Shown here: positions 23,201 to 31,010 of the stretch, piece after piece | Numbering within the stretch: position 1 is the stretch's first letter | Layout of the letters: the number at the start of each line of letters is the position of its first letter | DNA from: Serinus canaria | Lineage: Eukaryota > Chordata > Aves > Passeriformes > Fringillidae | Assembly (NCBI RefSeq): GCF_022539315.1 | Contig: NC_066313.1 | Span: 36,121,059-36,185,058 of the forward strand | DNA length: 64,000 nt | Direction: 5' to 3' | Notes under the pieces: generated by a model | Told to the model about the DNA's origin: nothing | The model's input: the letters and a program-made list of their open reading frames with translations, nothing else | Database searches by the model: none | Position numbers and translations under genes: made by a program

Positions 23201-26200
23201 GTGTTATACACAAGGTGAAAAACCACTTTAGGGGTTGTACAGCTGCTGGTAAACCTGTCCCTGGTGAACCTTCACCTGGCAGCTGATCAGAGAAAACTTC
23301 CATGTCTGGGCTACAAGAGACCTGCTCCACTAGCCAGTGGGGCAGATCCCTGCATGTCCAGGGAAAAAAAATGCCCGGGAAATTGGGCCATGGGATGAGC
23401 CTGAGCACACAAAAGCAGTGAACCACACCACAACATTTTCTTTGGGTTTCTTGGAGGCAGCGGGTGCTCATCCAGAGGGTCAGCTTGCTCACTGCCCTCC
23501 GACTCTTGTTTTTCCCTTCCTGCAGTCCTGTTTCCCTGTCCGCAGCTGCCCCGTTTCTCAGTTCCTCCCAGGCAACTCGATGCCACAGAAACCCAGCGCT
23601 CCGCTGTTTGCCCGCGGCTGCCGCGCCCCAGCCCGGAGAACCTGCAGCGGCTCCAGGAGTGTGTCTGTACCACGGCAGCCAGTTCGTCTGTGGAACGGAC
23701 ACGCAGCCTGCTGTGGTTTGAGAATCCCTCCTGGCTGCCACAGGAGCCACGCAGACTCATCACAGCTTGCAGCACTCACGCTCCATCTGCCAAGCAGGTG
23801 CCAACATGCTGCCTGGGGTACAGGGTAATGATCTGTCCCTGTCTTCTGTTCCTCTCCTCATCTCTCTTTTCCCCTTGTTGCTCTCTTTTCTATCCCCCTT
23901 CTGTAGGAGCACTTATCTTTCTTTCTAAATAAACAGTTCTCAGACATAATATTGCACTCATGTTTTATTTTTATCTGAGAAATCTATCAAAAAGAATCCT
24001 CCCCAACTCCCTTTTTACAGCAGGATGGGACAAGGGGTAATCTGAGTGATGGAAAAACAGCAATCTTCACAATGCCAGCCTTTCATTGGTTTCCGAGGAG
24101 CTTTACTGCTCTGTGCTATTCTAGAAATCTAGTTTGGAGGTCAGCCACAAGGAGGCTCATGACATTAGCTGGACCTCTCTTTGTCCCAGTCCTAACTGAA
24201 CAGATTATCTGAAGCAGTGCCTGGTTAAGGTCCAACTTACAAGTGGGTGGCAGCGGCAGCAGCAAAGGAAAATAAGCCCAGAAGCCAGTGAGCCAGAGAG
24301 ACCCCACTGTCTCCCTCTGAAAAGGTACCTCAGGATCCCTGGGAGAATCAGTGTCTTCCTTTTTTGCTGCTGCTCCTGCTGGTTGCAAGACCCCTAAGAA
24401 CACATAAGAAGCTCATCATATATCTAAGTGCTTGTTTCACTCTCCTATTCCAAATCATTCTCACTCCAGAGAAACATACAAACATAACCATTTAGTGCCT
24501 CTGAAATTACCTTTGCCACGCTTCTCAGCAAGAGAGCACTTGCCCACTCTACTGTGTTTTCCAGCAGGACGCTGCATGGGTTTAATTGCTTTGTCTCTAA
24601 GATTACTGAGATGCTGTGTAATTTAAAAGGCACATGTGAGAACTGGCACAGGCTCCTTGTGCACACACTTCCACACACAAAGCTTCTGCTTCAGCTAAGA
24701 GGGCCAACAAGAGAGGGATTAGGTAAAGGAAAGAACAAAAAGGGCAGACACAGCCAGTGCATTTGGCATCTCTCTTGAGCAGATTTTTCAAACCAGGATA
24801 AGTCCCCCTGCCCAAGCTAGAGAGAACCTAGGCAGAAAAATAAATATCTAAACTGTGGGTCATACACAACCATTTAATATTGGCTGGACCCATAGAAGAG
24901 AGCGGGGAGATGGAAAAAAGCAATTCTCACAATTTTTATCCTTCTAGGACTTCAGAGGACTGTAAGCAGAAAAAAGAGTTTCTTCTCTGTCCTAAAAATC
25001 CAGCTTGGTGATCAGCCAAAAGGAGGTCCCAGACTTTAGCTGGACCTCACTTTGTCCCAGTCCTATCTGAAAAGATTATCTGAAGCAGCAACTGGTTAAG
25101 GTCCAAGTAAGGAGGGTTTGGCAGAAGCAGCATCAGAGAAAGTACCTCTGAACCCCAGGAGGAATCACCATCTTCCTTTACAGCATCTACTGAGGCTGCG
25201 CCGGGCAAGACACCTAAGGAAAGATAAGACACGTGTCATTTCCGTGGGTGCTTATTTCACTCTGCTTTTCTCCACCTGCTTCACTCCAGAGAGGCTCACA
25301 AAGGTACCCATTTAGTCCCTCTGAAATTACCTTTGCCACGCTCCACTGCAGCAGAGCGCGCACACGACCTGGTGCTGGCTGCAGCAGGAAGCCGCGCGCT
25401 AGCCCGCACTTTCCTTCGACCTTTAGGGTCAGTCTGTGTGATTTAAAAGACACACATGAGAATTGGCACAGGCTGCTTCTACACCCACTTCCCTGCTCAA
25501 AATTTCTTCTTCTGCCATCAGGTCTAAGGAGAGGGATCAGGAGATGGAAAGGACAGAAAGGGCAAGCACAGCCAGTGTGTTTGGATCACTGCTGAGCATT
25601 GTTTTCAAAACAGGATCAAGTCCACCTGCTCAGTCTGGAGACAACCTAGGCAGAAGAAATGAATCTCTAGACTGTAGATCATATGGGAACCAGCTGATAG
25701 TGCATGTATCTAGGGAAGCAAGCTGTGTAATGGAAAAAGAGCAATCCTCACAATGCAAGCCTTTCAGTTTTCAGAGGATGGTAACCAACAGTGAGCTTCC
25801 CTGCTCTGTGCTATACCAAGAAATCCCTGCCTGAAGGCCAGCTGCCAAGAGGCCCGGGACATTAGCTGGACCCCTCTTTGTCTCAGTCCCTACTGAAAAG
25901 CTTGACTGAAGCAGCAGCATGTCAAGATCCAAGTTATGAGTATGTGACAGAAGTAGCAAAGGAAAAAAACCCCAGAATCCAGGGAGTGAGAGAAACCCCA
26001 TTGCCTCCCTCAGAGAAGGTACCTCAGGATTGTGGAGGGTGCGTTTGTCTTCCTTTTTCTCCTCTCCTTCTGCTTTGTAGTCTCCTAACAAAAGACAAGA
26101 AGTGTGTAATTTCTTTGAGTGCTTATTTCACTCTGCTTTTCTCCCTGCTTCACTCCAGGGAGGCTTGCAAAGCTAACCATCTAGTCCCTCTGAAATTACC

Positions 26201-29200
26201 TCTGTTGGGTTGCACTCTATTAGAGCGCAAAGACACTTTATTTTGGTCTGCAGCTGGACCACTGTCTTTCTTTTCTGCTGCTTCTTCTTTTAGCACACCA
26301 CCTAAGAAATAAGATAAGGAGCACGTTGTTGCCTTGAGTGTTTATTTTCCAGTCCTTTGGCCCATCCCTCCAGACCCATTGATTTGGTATCATTCTGCTA
26401 CAGGCCACAGCAATTTTCCTCATCAGCTCTTTGAAAGCAAAGTATCTTACATGACTCGGCCAATGCAGGTGTTTCCAAGGGAATGACAGGAGTTGTCCCA
26501 TGGCAGGAGCTCCCAATTTTTTCATTATCAATGCTCGATATAGAAAGGAAAAAGATGCATTAGGTAAAATCACCCCAGATTTCCATGCACTCTGCAGGAA
26601 GAGCAAAAGCCATGCATGCTGCATTCTACCCATATTCATAGACAGCTGCTAAAGGGTCACACACACAGAGAACTTACTGCAGTCCCAGAGAAATGGAGAC
26701 TGAAATCCTCATGCTCACGGTCCATGTGCCTAGTCTTATCTGTGGAGTAAATCACCCCTGCTACAGCCTGGCTACAGTCTCTGATCTGATAAGTCCCCTC
26801 TCCATTTTAAGAGCCAATGAATTTAACCAGGCAGACTGCCATCACCAAAGCCTCTACTTCAGCTAGATGTTATGCTAATGGTGCAGCTACTCTCCACATC
26901 AAGATGGTTTAAAGTCTCTTAAGTCCAGGTCCTCACTTTGAAGGGCTTCAGAAATTCCCATGGTTAGCCTGAAGACCTCAGAGTTTAGAGAGCTCTCAAG
27001 TGGGTTTTCAAGAGACCAACAAATATTGTGCTTGCATTCTAAGACCTGTGTTTTCTTCTAACAACTCTGAGTTGACTGGGGCTTGGGTTTGTTTAATAAG
27101 CAGAAAAACAACAACAAAAAAAGAAATCAAACAAGAAAAGAAATTAAACATGTTCTCCAGATCAAGAATGGTGCATTATCACGACATTTATACTCTGCCA
27201 GAAGCTTAGAGGCAAGGAATGAGCACCACATATTGTAAGAGCAATCTTCACACATGCTTTATTCCTCAAGAGGTTTTTACACCACAGTTTACACAAGCTC
27301 CCTTCTCTCCTGCTTCCAATCAATACAGGTTGCCAGAAGGGGCGGGGGTAGAAGAAACAAAGTCAAAATCCAGTGGCATGAGTTCATGGGCAATAGTTTA
27401 TAGCTAGAAAAGGAATGCTTATAGGAGTAATGCACTACATTCACCCATCCCTTGGCTGCCATCACTGTGAAAGAGGGCTTTTTTCCTCAGTCTAGTAAAG
27501 CACACAGGGGATTATCAGTTAGATCCCCTCTGAAACAAAAGGCAAGTAGTTGCTGCCGATGCAATGCAACTTGGAAGCACACAGGTGAATTCTCAGAGAC
27601 AACTGGGGGGAAGAGACAAAGTTTTCCTCAACTTCTAAATCTACTCATAACATGGAAAGAGATACATCAAAAGACATCACTGAGCTTAGCTTCTAGAAAG
27701 CTCTCAGCACCTCATTAAACCCTACTGCTGTTACCAAAAAGGGAGGTACATCAACACAGATATTAGGAGAATGTAGTTGTTCTAACAATGGTGTAAAACA
27801 CTTACACATCATCTTGAACCACGTTGGTGAAAGTTTGGCATGGGTTGAGTTCCTTGTCTGACTCAAGAAAAACAGCACCATGTTGAAGAAGAAGTTGTAT
27901 TATTTTCTCATTCCCAGAAAAAGTAGCAACTTTAAGAGGGGTCCTAGGGCATCCAAGAGATTAGAGTAAATACATCACCTTTTGCAAACATTGCCTAGCC
28001 AATACTTTAATTCCTCCTTGCTTCTTAAACAATTCATTTCCCTTCTCCTACGGGCAGAGTGAAGGCACAGCCAAATGCCTACAAATGTTGGAGAATTCAG
28101 GCATGTGGGACCTCAGGAGGTCTCCTGGACAACCACCTGCCCAGAGCAGACTCAGAGCCTGTGTGCCTGTATGTGCATGCACATGTGGGTGTTTTGCACG
28201 GCAAACAGTACTTTTTTTCAGTCCTCAGTGTAGAAATCACCCCCTGAAGGAAGCGACACCTGAGCCCAGGCCTGCTTTCACAAGTCACATGGGAGATCCT
28301 TCTGGGCGACTCCGGGTCTTTTTTCAAAGCTCATTCTTATGCCTCCCATCAATCCAACTCAAACAGTGCTAAGGAGCCCCACATGCACTTTTGGCAAACC
28401 CGTTACCTAAAAACTTTATCCTGAGCATTCACATCAGCTCCTTTTTGAAGAAGGAACTTGACCATTTCTTCACGGTTTTCAGTGACTGCAAGAGTAAGCG
28501 GAGTGCATCCCCACTGAAAGGAGAAATCATCTCTCTTAGAATAACAGAGAGAAGTCGAGCAAGTTGACATGGGAAGAGCAGCTTTACCCAAAGCTCAAGC
28601 TTACTTTATTCTTAGCATCAATATCTGCACCATGCTCAAGTAACAGCTCCGCTAGAGATTTGCTGGAAACCATGACAGCAAAGTGAAGGGCGGTGTTACC
28701 ATTTATACTTCTGTGGTCGTGGTCAGCACCATGTTCCAGCAGAATAGCTGCACAGTCCCTCTGCTGGTGCTCTACTGCCTGGAAGCAAGACACAAAGGAG
28801 GAATAACTTCCAACATCTCACTGTCAGAACTCCTGCACCTTCCCAACACTGGAAAATATGAGTGACATCAAAGATTAGAGAACATATGCCCCTTCTGCAT
28901 ACCTTCATTAGTGGTGATTTATCCAATTTGTCACAAGGGTTTAGCTTGCACTTATTTTCTACCAGAAACTGAACAACATCTGCATGGCCATTTATGCAAG
29001 CAAGATGCAGAGGAGTCCTAGAAATTAAATATGTGCAGTTGTCCTGGTTTAAGTCCAGATGGCAAATAAGCACTATGCAGCCACTTGCTCACACCCTCTC
29101 CCTCCCCACCCCAGTGGAACAGGAAGGACAATCAAAATTAAAACTTTAAATAACAAATTATAACAGATTGATAAATAGAAAAAAATGAAATAAAATAAAT

Positions 29201-30769
29201 ATCATAATATTAATAGCAAATTAAAAAATCCCAAGAAAAAACTGTGATGTACGATACAGTTGTCCACAACCCACTGACTGATGCCAAATCCCATTTCAGA
29301 ATGTTGACCTGACTAAGCTCCCTCCAGCTTTTTGTGTACTTTCTCACTGGCAGAGTATGAGACACTGAAAATGTCCTTGACTTAGGGTAAACACTGCTTA
29401 GCAATGGAGGTTTGTAAATCTACAGAGAGTGCAGAACCAGTGCGTGAGCCCCTGGGAACCCCCCCTCCCCCATCAATCCTGCATCAGTTTTGTCCCAGAG
29501 ACTGATGGGATGGGATTTCTGACAGCACTAGGTAGGAAGGCTGTGCTGGCTTTCTGCAAATCCATGCCCTGCTAAACCAAGATGCTCAGTCTGGCACCTG
29601 GAAAGGAGCTTTCTCTGCTTGAATGAAGGGCTGATGAGCTGCACAGAATCATCAAATCTTAATATGCTTTGGGTTGGAAGGGACCTTGAAGACCATCTAA
29701 TTCCAACCCCTGCCATGACCAGGGACACCTTCCACTGGACCAAATTTCTCAGAGTCCTATCCAGCCTGACCACTTGGATAAACAGGGATGGGACAAAAAG
29801 AAGACCAGGTACAGGGCCCAGGCTCCAGAGATGGGGTGAGCAAGCCAGAGTGGAGTGGAGCTTTCACTGTCTCCTATTACAGCTCAGGCAGGGCTCCTGT
29901 AAGGCTGGTGCTCTGGGGCTGGCCCTGCTGCCAGGCACAATTCTGGGCTTTGCTGGCTCTTCCAGACAGGGTGGGTGTGTTCTCTGCAAAACTGGGTTTG
30001 TTACCTGGTGTGCAGCAAGCCAATAATTACACACTTGAGAGAGATACAGATTATGTGTTACATGTGCCTGGGTGCTCAATGGTATTTCATGATAAAGCAC
30101 ACCCCACCAGACTTTCCATGCTGGTTTTTATACATAGAAGATCAGAATTAATAGCTTCCCAAGTACAGCCCCTCTACTATGACTGGTTTATAGTTTCCAT
30201 ACAAGTTATGTAACCACAGCTGACTTCTATGCATGCTTAAGAGAGGGGTCTTCATCCAGGCAGGGGTCTTTTTAACCTGTAGGTGTGGTTTTCAGTGTTA
30301 TAATGAGGAAAATTCAGCTAGAGTATACATGGACCTTTAGTCTTTTGCCAAACTGGCAATGTATAGAAATACATCTTGATTTATAACAACCTTAACAGAT
30401 GTCCTTCACTTAGGGATGCTTCTGCTGTCTGTTCTACTGACACAACAATATCTTGATTTACTACATCCTTAACGCTTGTAAGTTCCAGGATGTCCTTGGC
30501 CAAGGGATGCTAGCTGCTGCTGTTCACTGATTGTCTCCTTTCTTGCAGCTTAGGCTTGAAAGCAGGCAAAATACATCCATAAAAAAACCCACCCCGACTC
30601 AGACAATTTTGATAAATTCCACATTTTGAAAAGGCGGAGGGCCTGCTGCTCGTCCTTACTGCTTGTCCTGGTTGTAGCCATTGATGCGGTGCTTGTTCAG
30701 CCACCAGTGCTGCCGCAGCCGGGCCAGGTCGGCGCTGGCGGCCGCGCTGTGCAGGTCCAGCAGCACCAT
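17204..30769 (-). CDS. Ankyrin-repeat and coiled-coil protein of the ANKRD26/POTE type, 24-exon model
   Basis: Exon-by-exon model on the minus strand; coding segments run from 30769 down to 17249, or to a stop at 17206-17204 if the last exon is not spliced. All 24 exons keep one frame through matching splice phases, giving 772 codons (786 with read-through to the stop) and no internal stop. Residues ~38-205 form five ankyrin repeats; ~243-641 are seven A+B modules; ~642-772 are a charged, coiled-coil C-terminal part. Human relatives with this ankyrin layout include ANKRD26, which is known from centrosome and cilium base, and the POTE proteins. Function here is inferred only as protein binding through ankyrin and coiled-coil surfaces. 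The absence of stops over 24 exons argues for a live gene. True 3' exons could lie further down or be lost to the retroviral insertion. No symbol is assigned because one-to-one orthology cannot be judged. Confidence 0.8.
17249..17342 (-). CDS. Exon 24: coiled coil, last recognised exon
   Basis: 94 bp, phase 2 in, phase 0 out; acceptor TTTTTTTCAG|G, donor TCA|GTAAGC. It encodes RLQMQTARLEATIEQQAKTI and on to QQSLTS, with hydrophobic residues in heptad spacing. If the donor is not used, 14 more codons run to a TAG stop at 17206-17204, just 11 bp before the LTR at 17192. I find no later exon in the window, so the gene either ends here or continues in exons I cannot see. Confidence 0.75.
17534..17700 (-). 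CDS. Exon 23: charged and coiled-coil-like exon
   Basis: 167 bp, phase 0 in, phase 2 out; acceptor GGTTTGACAG|CTC, donor CAACG|GTAAGA. It encodes LNDLKEPLNKNDYYADSRKN and on to IPQLEERIQ, a charged helical segment. The consensus donor and frame fit make it likely. Confidence 0.75.
17799..17867 (-). CDS. Exon 22 (tentative)
   Basis: 69 bp, phase 0 to 0: acceptor GTTGTTCCAG|TCT, donor ACACAG|GTTTTG. It reads SLGSTPGNQCRRGPTIKDEE and VTQ. The phase fits both neighbours, but the donor lacks the usual GTRAG core, so the exon may be skipped or not real. Leaving it out does not change the frame. Confidence 0.4.
17937..18507 (-). mobile_element. Solo ERV LTR in an intron, minus strand
   Basis: The plus strand starts CGTCATGGTTTAGGAATGCT and includes CCCAGCAACAGGAAGGAGAG, ATGGGTTCAGTTAAGAA, ACCCTGAGGTGGTACAGAAT and AACCTCAGGGCCCTAGCCCC, ending near CCTCCAACA at 18507. 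I recognise this order from a songbird LTR family that starts TGTCATGGTTTAGGAATG. The first base pair of the TG end is mutated. Orientation is the same as the host gene. Confidence 0.7.
19140..19665 (+). mobile_element. CR1 LINE 3' part in an intron, plus strand (antisense to the gene)
   Basis: Plus-strand text follows the CR1 tail: CTCTTGTGAGACTGCACCTG, GAAAAGAGGCCAGAGGAGAG, AAAAAGGGTGAGGGACCTGG, AAGGAGAGATATTTTTACCA, ATTAGATGTAAGGAGGAAAA and GAACACTGGACCAAGC. It lies in the intron between exon 21 and exon 22, opposite to the gene. It is diverged and lacks the terminal repeat. Confidence 0.85.
19823..19885 (-). CDS. Exon 21: Gln-rich linker after the module array
   Basis: 63 bp, phase 0 to 0, acceptor CTACATTACAG|GGA and donor AAACAG|GTGACT. 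It encodes GEDLQLKVDSSTQTNPQQDK plus Q. Strong splice sites and correct phase on both sides support it; no domain is recognised. Confidence 0.7.
20035..20315 (-). CDS. Module 7: exon 19 (A) and exon 20 (shortened B)
   Basis: Exon 19 is 20315-20213 (103 bp): TDSEGGRKVSANVQLPSADQ ... AAVKRGK. Exon 20 is 20084-20035 (50 bp), acceptor AATTATCAG|TG and donor AAG|GTACTT; it reads VARAEPKEYFMSSSENK, unlike other B exons but in the same place and with the same phases (1 in, 0 out). It closes the array. Confidence 0.7.
20894..21217 (-). CDS. Module 6: exon 17 (A) and lengthened exon 18 (B)
   Basis: Exon 17 is 21217-21115 (103 bp) with donor AAAG|GTAGTTTC; exon 18 is 21000-20894 (107 bp). Exon 17 reads TESAGEGKVSAALQLPAATR ... 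AAVEPGK. Exon 18 is about 13-16 codons longer than the other B exons: extra sequence (GVSKQAWREVKKEG) comes before the usual RVLQPAGGEAKQE part. It uses the normal-looking acceptor TTTCCTTAG at 21001, so the extension lies inside the exon. Confidence 0.75.
21812..22088 (-). CDS. Module 5: exon 15 (A) and exon 16 (B)
   Basis: Exon 15 is 22088-21986 (103 bp) and exon 16 is 21867-21812 (56 bp). Exon 15 encodes PFSAIVEEVFAGRQRPAADC and on to SAPAECSK, with few residues shared with other A exons apart from the RPAAD and SA segments. Exon 16 (GVLQPAGRSRKDDNSWDSE) lacks three to four codons found in other B exons. Frame and splice sites are intact. Confidence 0.75.
22588..22875 (-). CDS. Module 4: exon 13 (A) and exon 14 (B)
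   Basis: Exon 13 is 22875-22773 (103 bp) and exon 14 is 22655-22588 (68 bp), phases 0-1 and 1-0. Near-identical to module 2 across exons and intron. Of the three exon-14 differences, two change residues (DAV against EAE in the middle of the exon) and one is silent. Confidence 0.8.
23160..24030. mobile_element. Unclassified ~0.87-kb insertion between modules 3 and 4
   Basis: The spacer between modules follows a shared text elsewhere in the array. Here that text is interrupted after a CACACCTAGAGAAGTGAG stretch (near 23160) and resumes at GAGTGATGGAAAAACAGCAA (near 24030). The inserted stretch is GC-rich in the middle, carries polyadenylation-like signals on both strands (AATAAA at about 23928 plus; AATAAAA at about 23180 minus), and has open frames of 215 (minus) and 163 (plus) codons without recognisable domains. 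A solo LTR or a processed retrocopy would fit; I cannot name the family. A possible 4-bp TGAG duplication flanks it. Confidence 0.5.
24329..24613 (-). CDS. Module 3: exon 11 (A) and exon 12 (B)
   Basis: Exon 11 is 24613-24511 (103 bp) and exon 12 is 24393-24329 (65 bp), with the same phases as module 2. Exon 11 is the most diverged standard A exon (HLSNLRDKAIKPMQRPAGKH) but keeps its length, acceptor TTACACAG and donor AAAG|GTAATTTC. Exon 12 reads GVLQPAGAAAKKEDTDSPRD, close to a consensus B exon. Confidence 0.75.
25146..25433 (-). CDS. Module 2: exon 9 (A) and exon 10 (B)
   Basis: Exon 9 is 25433-25331 (103 bp, phase 0 in, phase 1 out); exon 10 is 25213-25146 (68 bp, phase 1 in, phase 0 out). 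Exon 9 encodes a basic, Ala/Arg/Ser-rich stretch (TDPKGRRKVRASARLPAAAS ... AAVERGK) and is CpG-dense. Exon 10 is acidic (GVLPGAASVDAVKEDGDSSW). Exon 9 is identical in all 103 bases to exon 13 of module 4; exon 10 differs from exon 14 by three bases. Confidence 0.8.
26023..26301 (-). CDS. Module 1: exon 7 (chimeric A) and exon 8 (B)
   Basis: Exon 7 is 26301-26200 (102 bp, phase 1 in, phase 1 out); exon 8 is 26084-26023 (62 bp, phase 1 in, phase 0 out). Exon 7 starts like a B exon (GVLKEEAAEKKD) and ends like an A exon (PAADQNKVSLRSNR), so it looks like a fusion of the two exon types. Its donor AGAG|GTAATTTCAG is shared by the other A exons. Exon 8 is strongly charged (GDYKAEGEEKKEDKRT). This is the most diverged copy. 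Confidence 0.7.
26451..26533 (-). CDS. Exon 6: linker exon
   Basis: 83 bp, phase 2 in and phase 1 out, exactly what exon 5 and exon 7 require. It encodes a Ser/Thr/Pro-rich linker (IDNEKIGSSC ... TPVIPLETPALAES). The pyrimidine-rich acceptor ends in CGAG, which is rarer than YAG, and the donor is CAT|GTAAGA. The exon rests on phase fit and open frame, not on a known domain. Confidence 0.6.
26534..27805. other. Intron between exons 5 and 6, no element recognised
   Basis: No further in-frame exon is needed, since exon 5 and exon 6 phases match. Short open frames on the plus strand at 27000-27718 have no family support. Confidence 0.5.
27806..27943 (-). CDS. Exon 5: ankyrin repeat 5 and linker
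   Basis: The acceptor is ATGCCCTAG|G and the donor GATGT|GTAAGT, a consensus donor. 138 bp, phase 2 in and out. It encodes RTPLKVATFSGNEKIIQLLL, QHGAVFLESDKELNP and a linker ending VVQDD. This closes the ankyrin domain; the next exons hold no further ankyrin motif. Confidence 0.88.
28407..28513 (-). CDS. Exon 4: ankyrin repeat 4
   Basis: The acceptor is CTCCTTTCAG|TGG and the donor TTTAG|GTAACG. 107 bp, phase 0 in, phase 2 out. It encodes WGCTPLTLAVTENREEMVKF, then LLQKGADVNAQDKVF. The repeat is complete and undamaged. Confidence 0.92.
28605..28778 (-). CDS. Exon 3: ankyrin repeats 2-3
   Basis: The acceptor is TTGCTTCCAG|GCA and the donor AAA|GTAAGC. 174 bp (58 codons), phase 0 to 0. It encodes AVEHQQRDCAAILLEHGADH, then NGNTALHFAVMVSSKSLAEL and LLEHGADIDAKNK. 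The pattern of GADxN/D loops and TALHFAV helices is classic ankyrin and follows the ANKRD26/POTE repeat order. Confidence 0.93.
28903..29017 (-). CDS. Exon 2: ankyrin repeat 1
   Basis: The acceptor TTTAATTTCTAG|G is followed by a completed Gln codon and TPLHLACINGHADVVQFLVE, a textbook ankyrin helix pair, then the start of repeat 2 (SPLMK). The donor is AAG|GTATGC. 115 bp, phase 2 in, phase 0 out. The acceptor has a short, weak pyrimidine tract and lies only 22 bp from an LTR (29040-29412). Confidence 0.9.
29040..29412 (-). mobile_element. ERVL-type LTR, internally deleted, next to exon 2
   Basis: The plus strand starts TGTCCTGGTTTAAGTCCAGA and carries CACCCCAGTGGAACAGGAAG, an AT-rich middle, GATGTACGATACAGTTGTCC, and TATGAGACACTGAAAATGTC / CTTGACTTAGGGTAAACACT blocks. 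This is the reversed form of a songbird ERVL-type LTR, with part of the middle lost. It lies in intron 1 in gene orientation and its 3' end is 22 bp before the exon 2 acceptor. Confidence 0.75.
29645..29775 (-). mobile_element. CR1 LINE 3' end in intron 1, minus strand
   Basis: The plus strand reads AGAATCATCAAATC, GGGTTGGAAGGGACCTTGAA, GACCATCTAATTCCAACCCC, then GACCAGGGACACCTTCCACT and CAGAGTCCTATCCAGCCTGA. This is the reversed CR1 3' end, fairly well kept. Confidence 0.92.
29776..30600. other. Intron 1 sequence, possibly an old LTR on the minus strand
   Basis: Sequence of mixed composition without exons. Two related stretches, AACAGATGTCCTTCACTTAG with GGATGCTTCTGCTG (30394-30428) and AGGATGTCCTTGGCCAAGGG with ATGCTAGCTGCTG (30487-30519), show a partial tandem duplication. 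The layout recalls reversed ERV LTRs, but I cannot place it in a family. Confidence 0.3.
30660..30769 (-). CDS. Exon 1: start codon and N-terminal cap of the ankyrin gene
   Basis: The ATG at 30769-30767 lies in GAGCCATGG, a good vertebrate initiation context, inside a CpG-rich region. The 36 codons and 2 bases read MVLLDLHSAAASADLARLRQ and on to NGYNQDK. This matches the first-exon helix of ANKRD26-type proteins, which leads into the first TPLHLAC repeat. The donor is GCA|GTAAGG at 30659. Phase 2 out agrees with exon 2. The 5' untranslated part and transcription start are not visible. Confidence 0.8.
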
Positions 30770-30780
30770 GGCTCGGGGCT

Positions 30781-30860
30781 CGGCGGCCCGGGGCTGGGCT
30801 CAGCACACACAGCAGGGGCTCGGCGGCCCGGGGCTGGGCTCAGCACACGCAGCAGGAGCC
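30781..30860. repeat. 40-bp tandem duplication in the 5' region
   Basis: The block starting CGGCGGCCCGGGGCTGGGCT at 30781 recurs at 30821 with small changes in its second half (CACACACAGCAGG against CACACGCAGCAGG). It lies 11-91 bp upstream of the start codon of the ankyrin gene and so may be in its 5' untranslated part. Confidence 0.85.
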
Positions 30861-31010
30861 CGACGGCCTCTGCCGAGCCCCGGGCCGGGAGGGGAGGCGG
30901 CCGTGGGCACGGGAATCGCGGACCCGAGAGGCGAGGTCCGAGCGGCGGCTCGCAGCCCTGGCGCTGCCCATGCCGCCGGCACGGAGCCGGCACTGGGAGC
31001 TGGACAGCGA

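Larger units (their letters stand above)
20316..26022. repeat. Introns and spacers of the module array (shared repeat text)
   Basis: The stretches between module copies repeat as well. Each downstream spacer holds forms of GGACTGGGACAAAGTGAGGT, of GCTGCTGCTTCAGA and of CACATGAGAACTGGCACAGG. So the duplicated block is roughly 0.8-1.0 kb and includes intron sequence on both sides, not just exons. Spacer 3-4 is enlarged by the insertion at 23160-24030. Confidence 0.85.
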
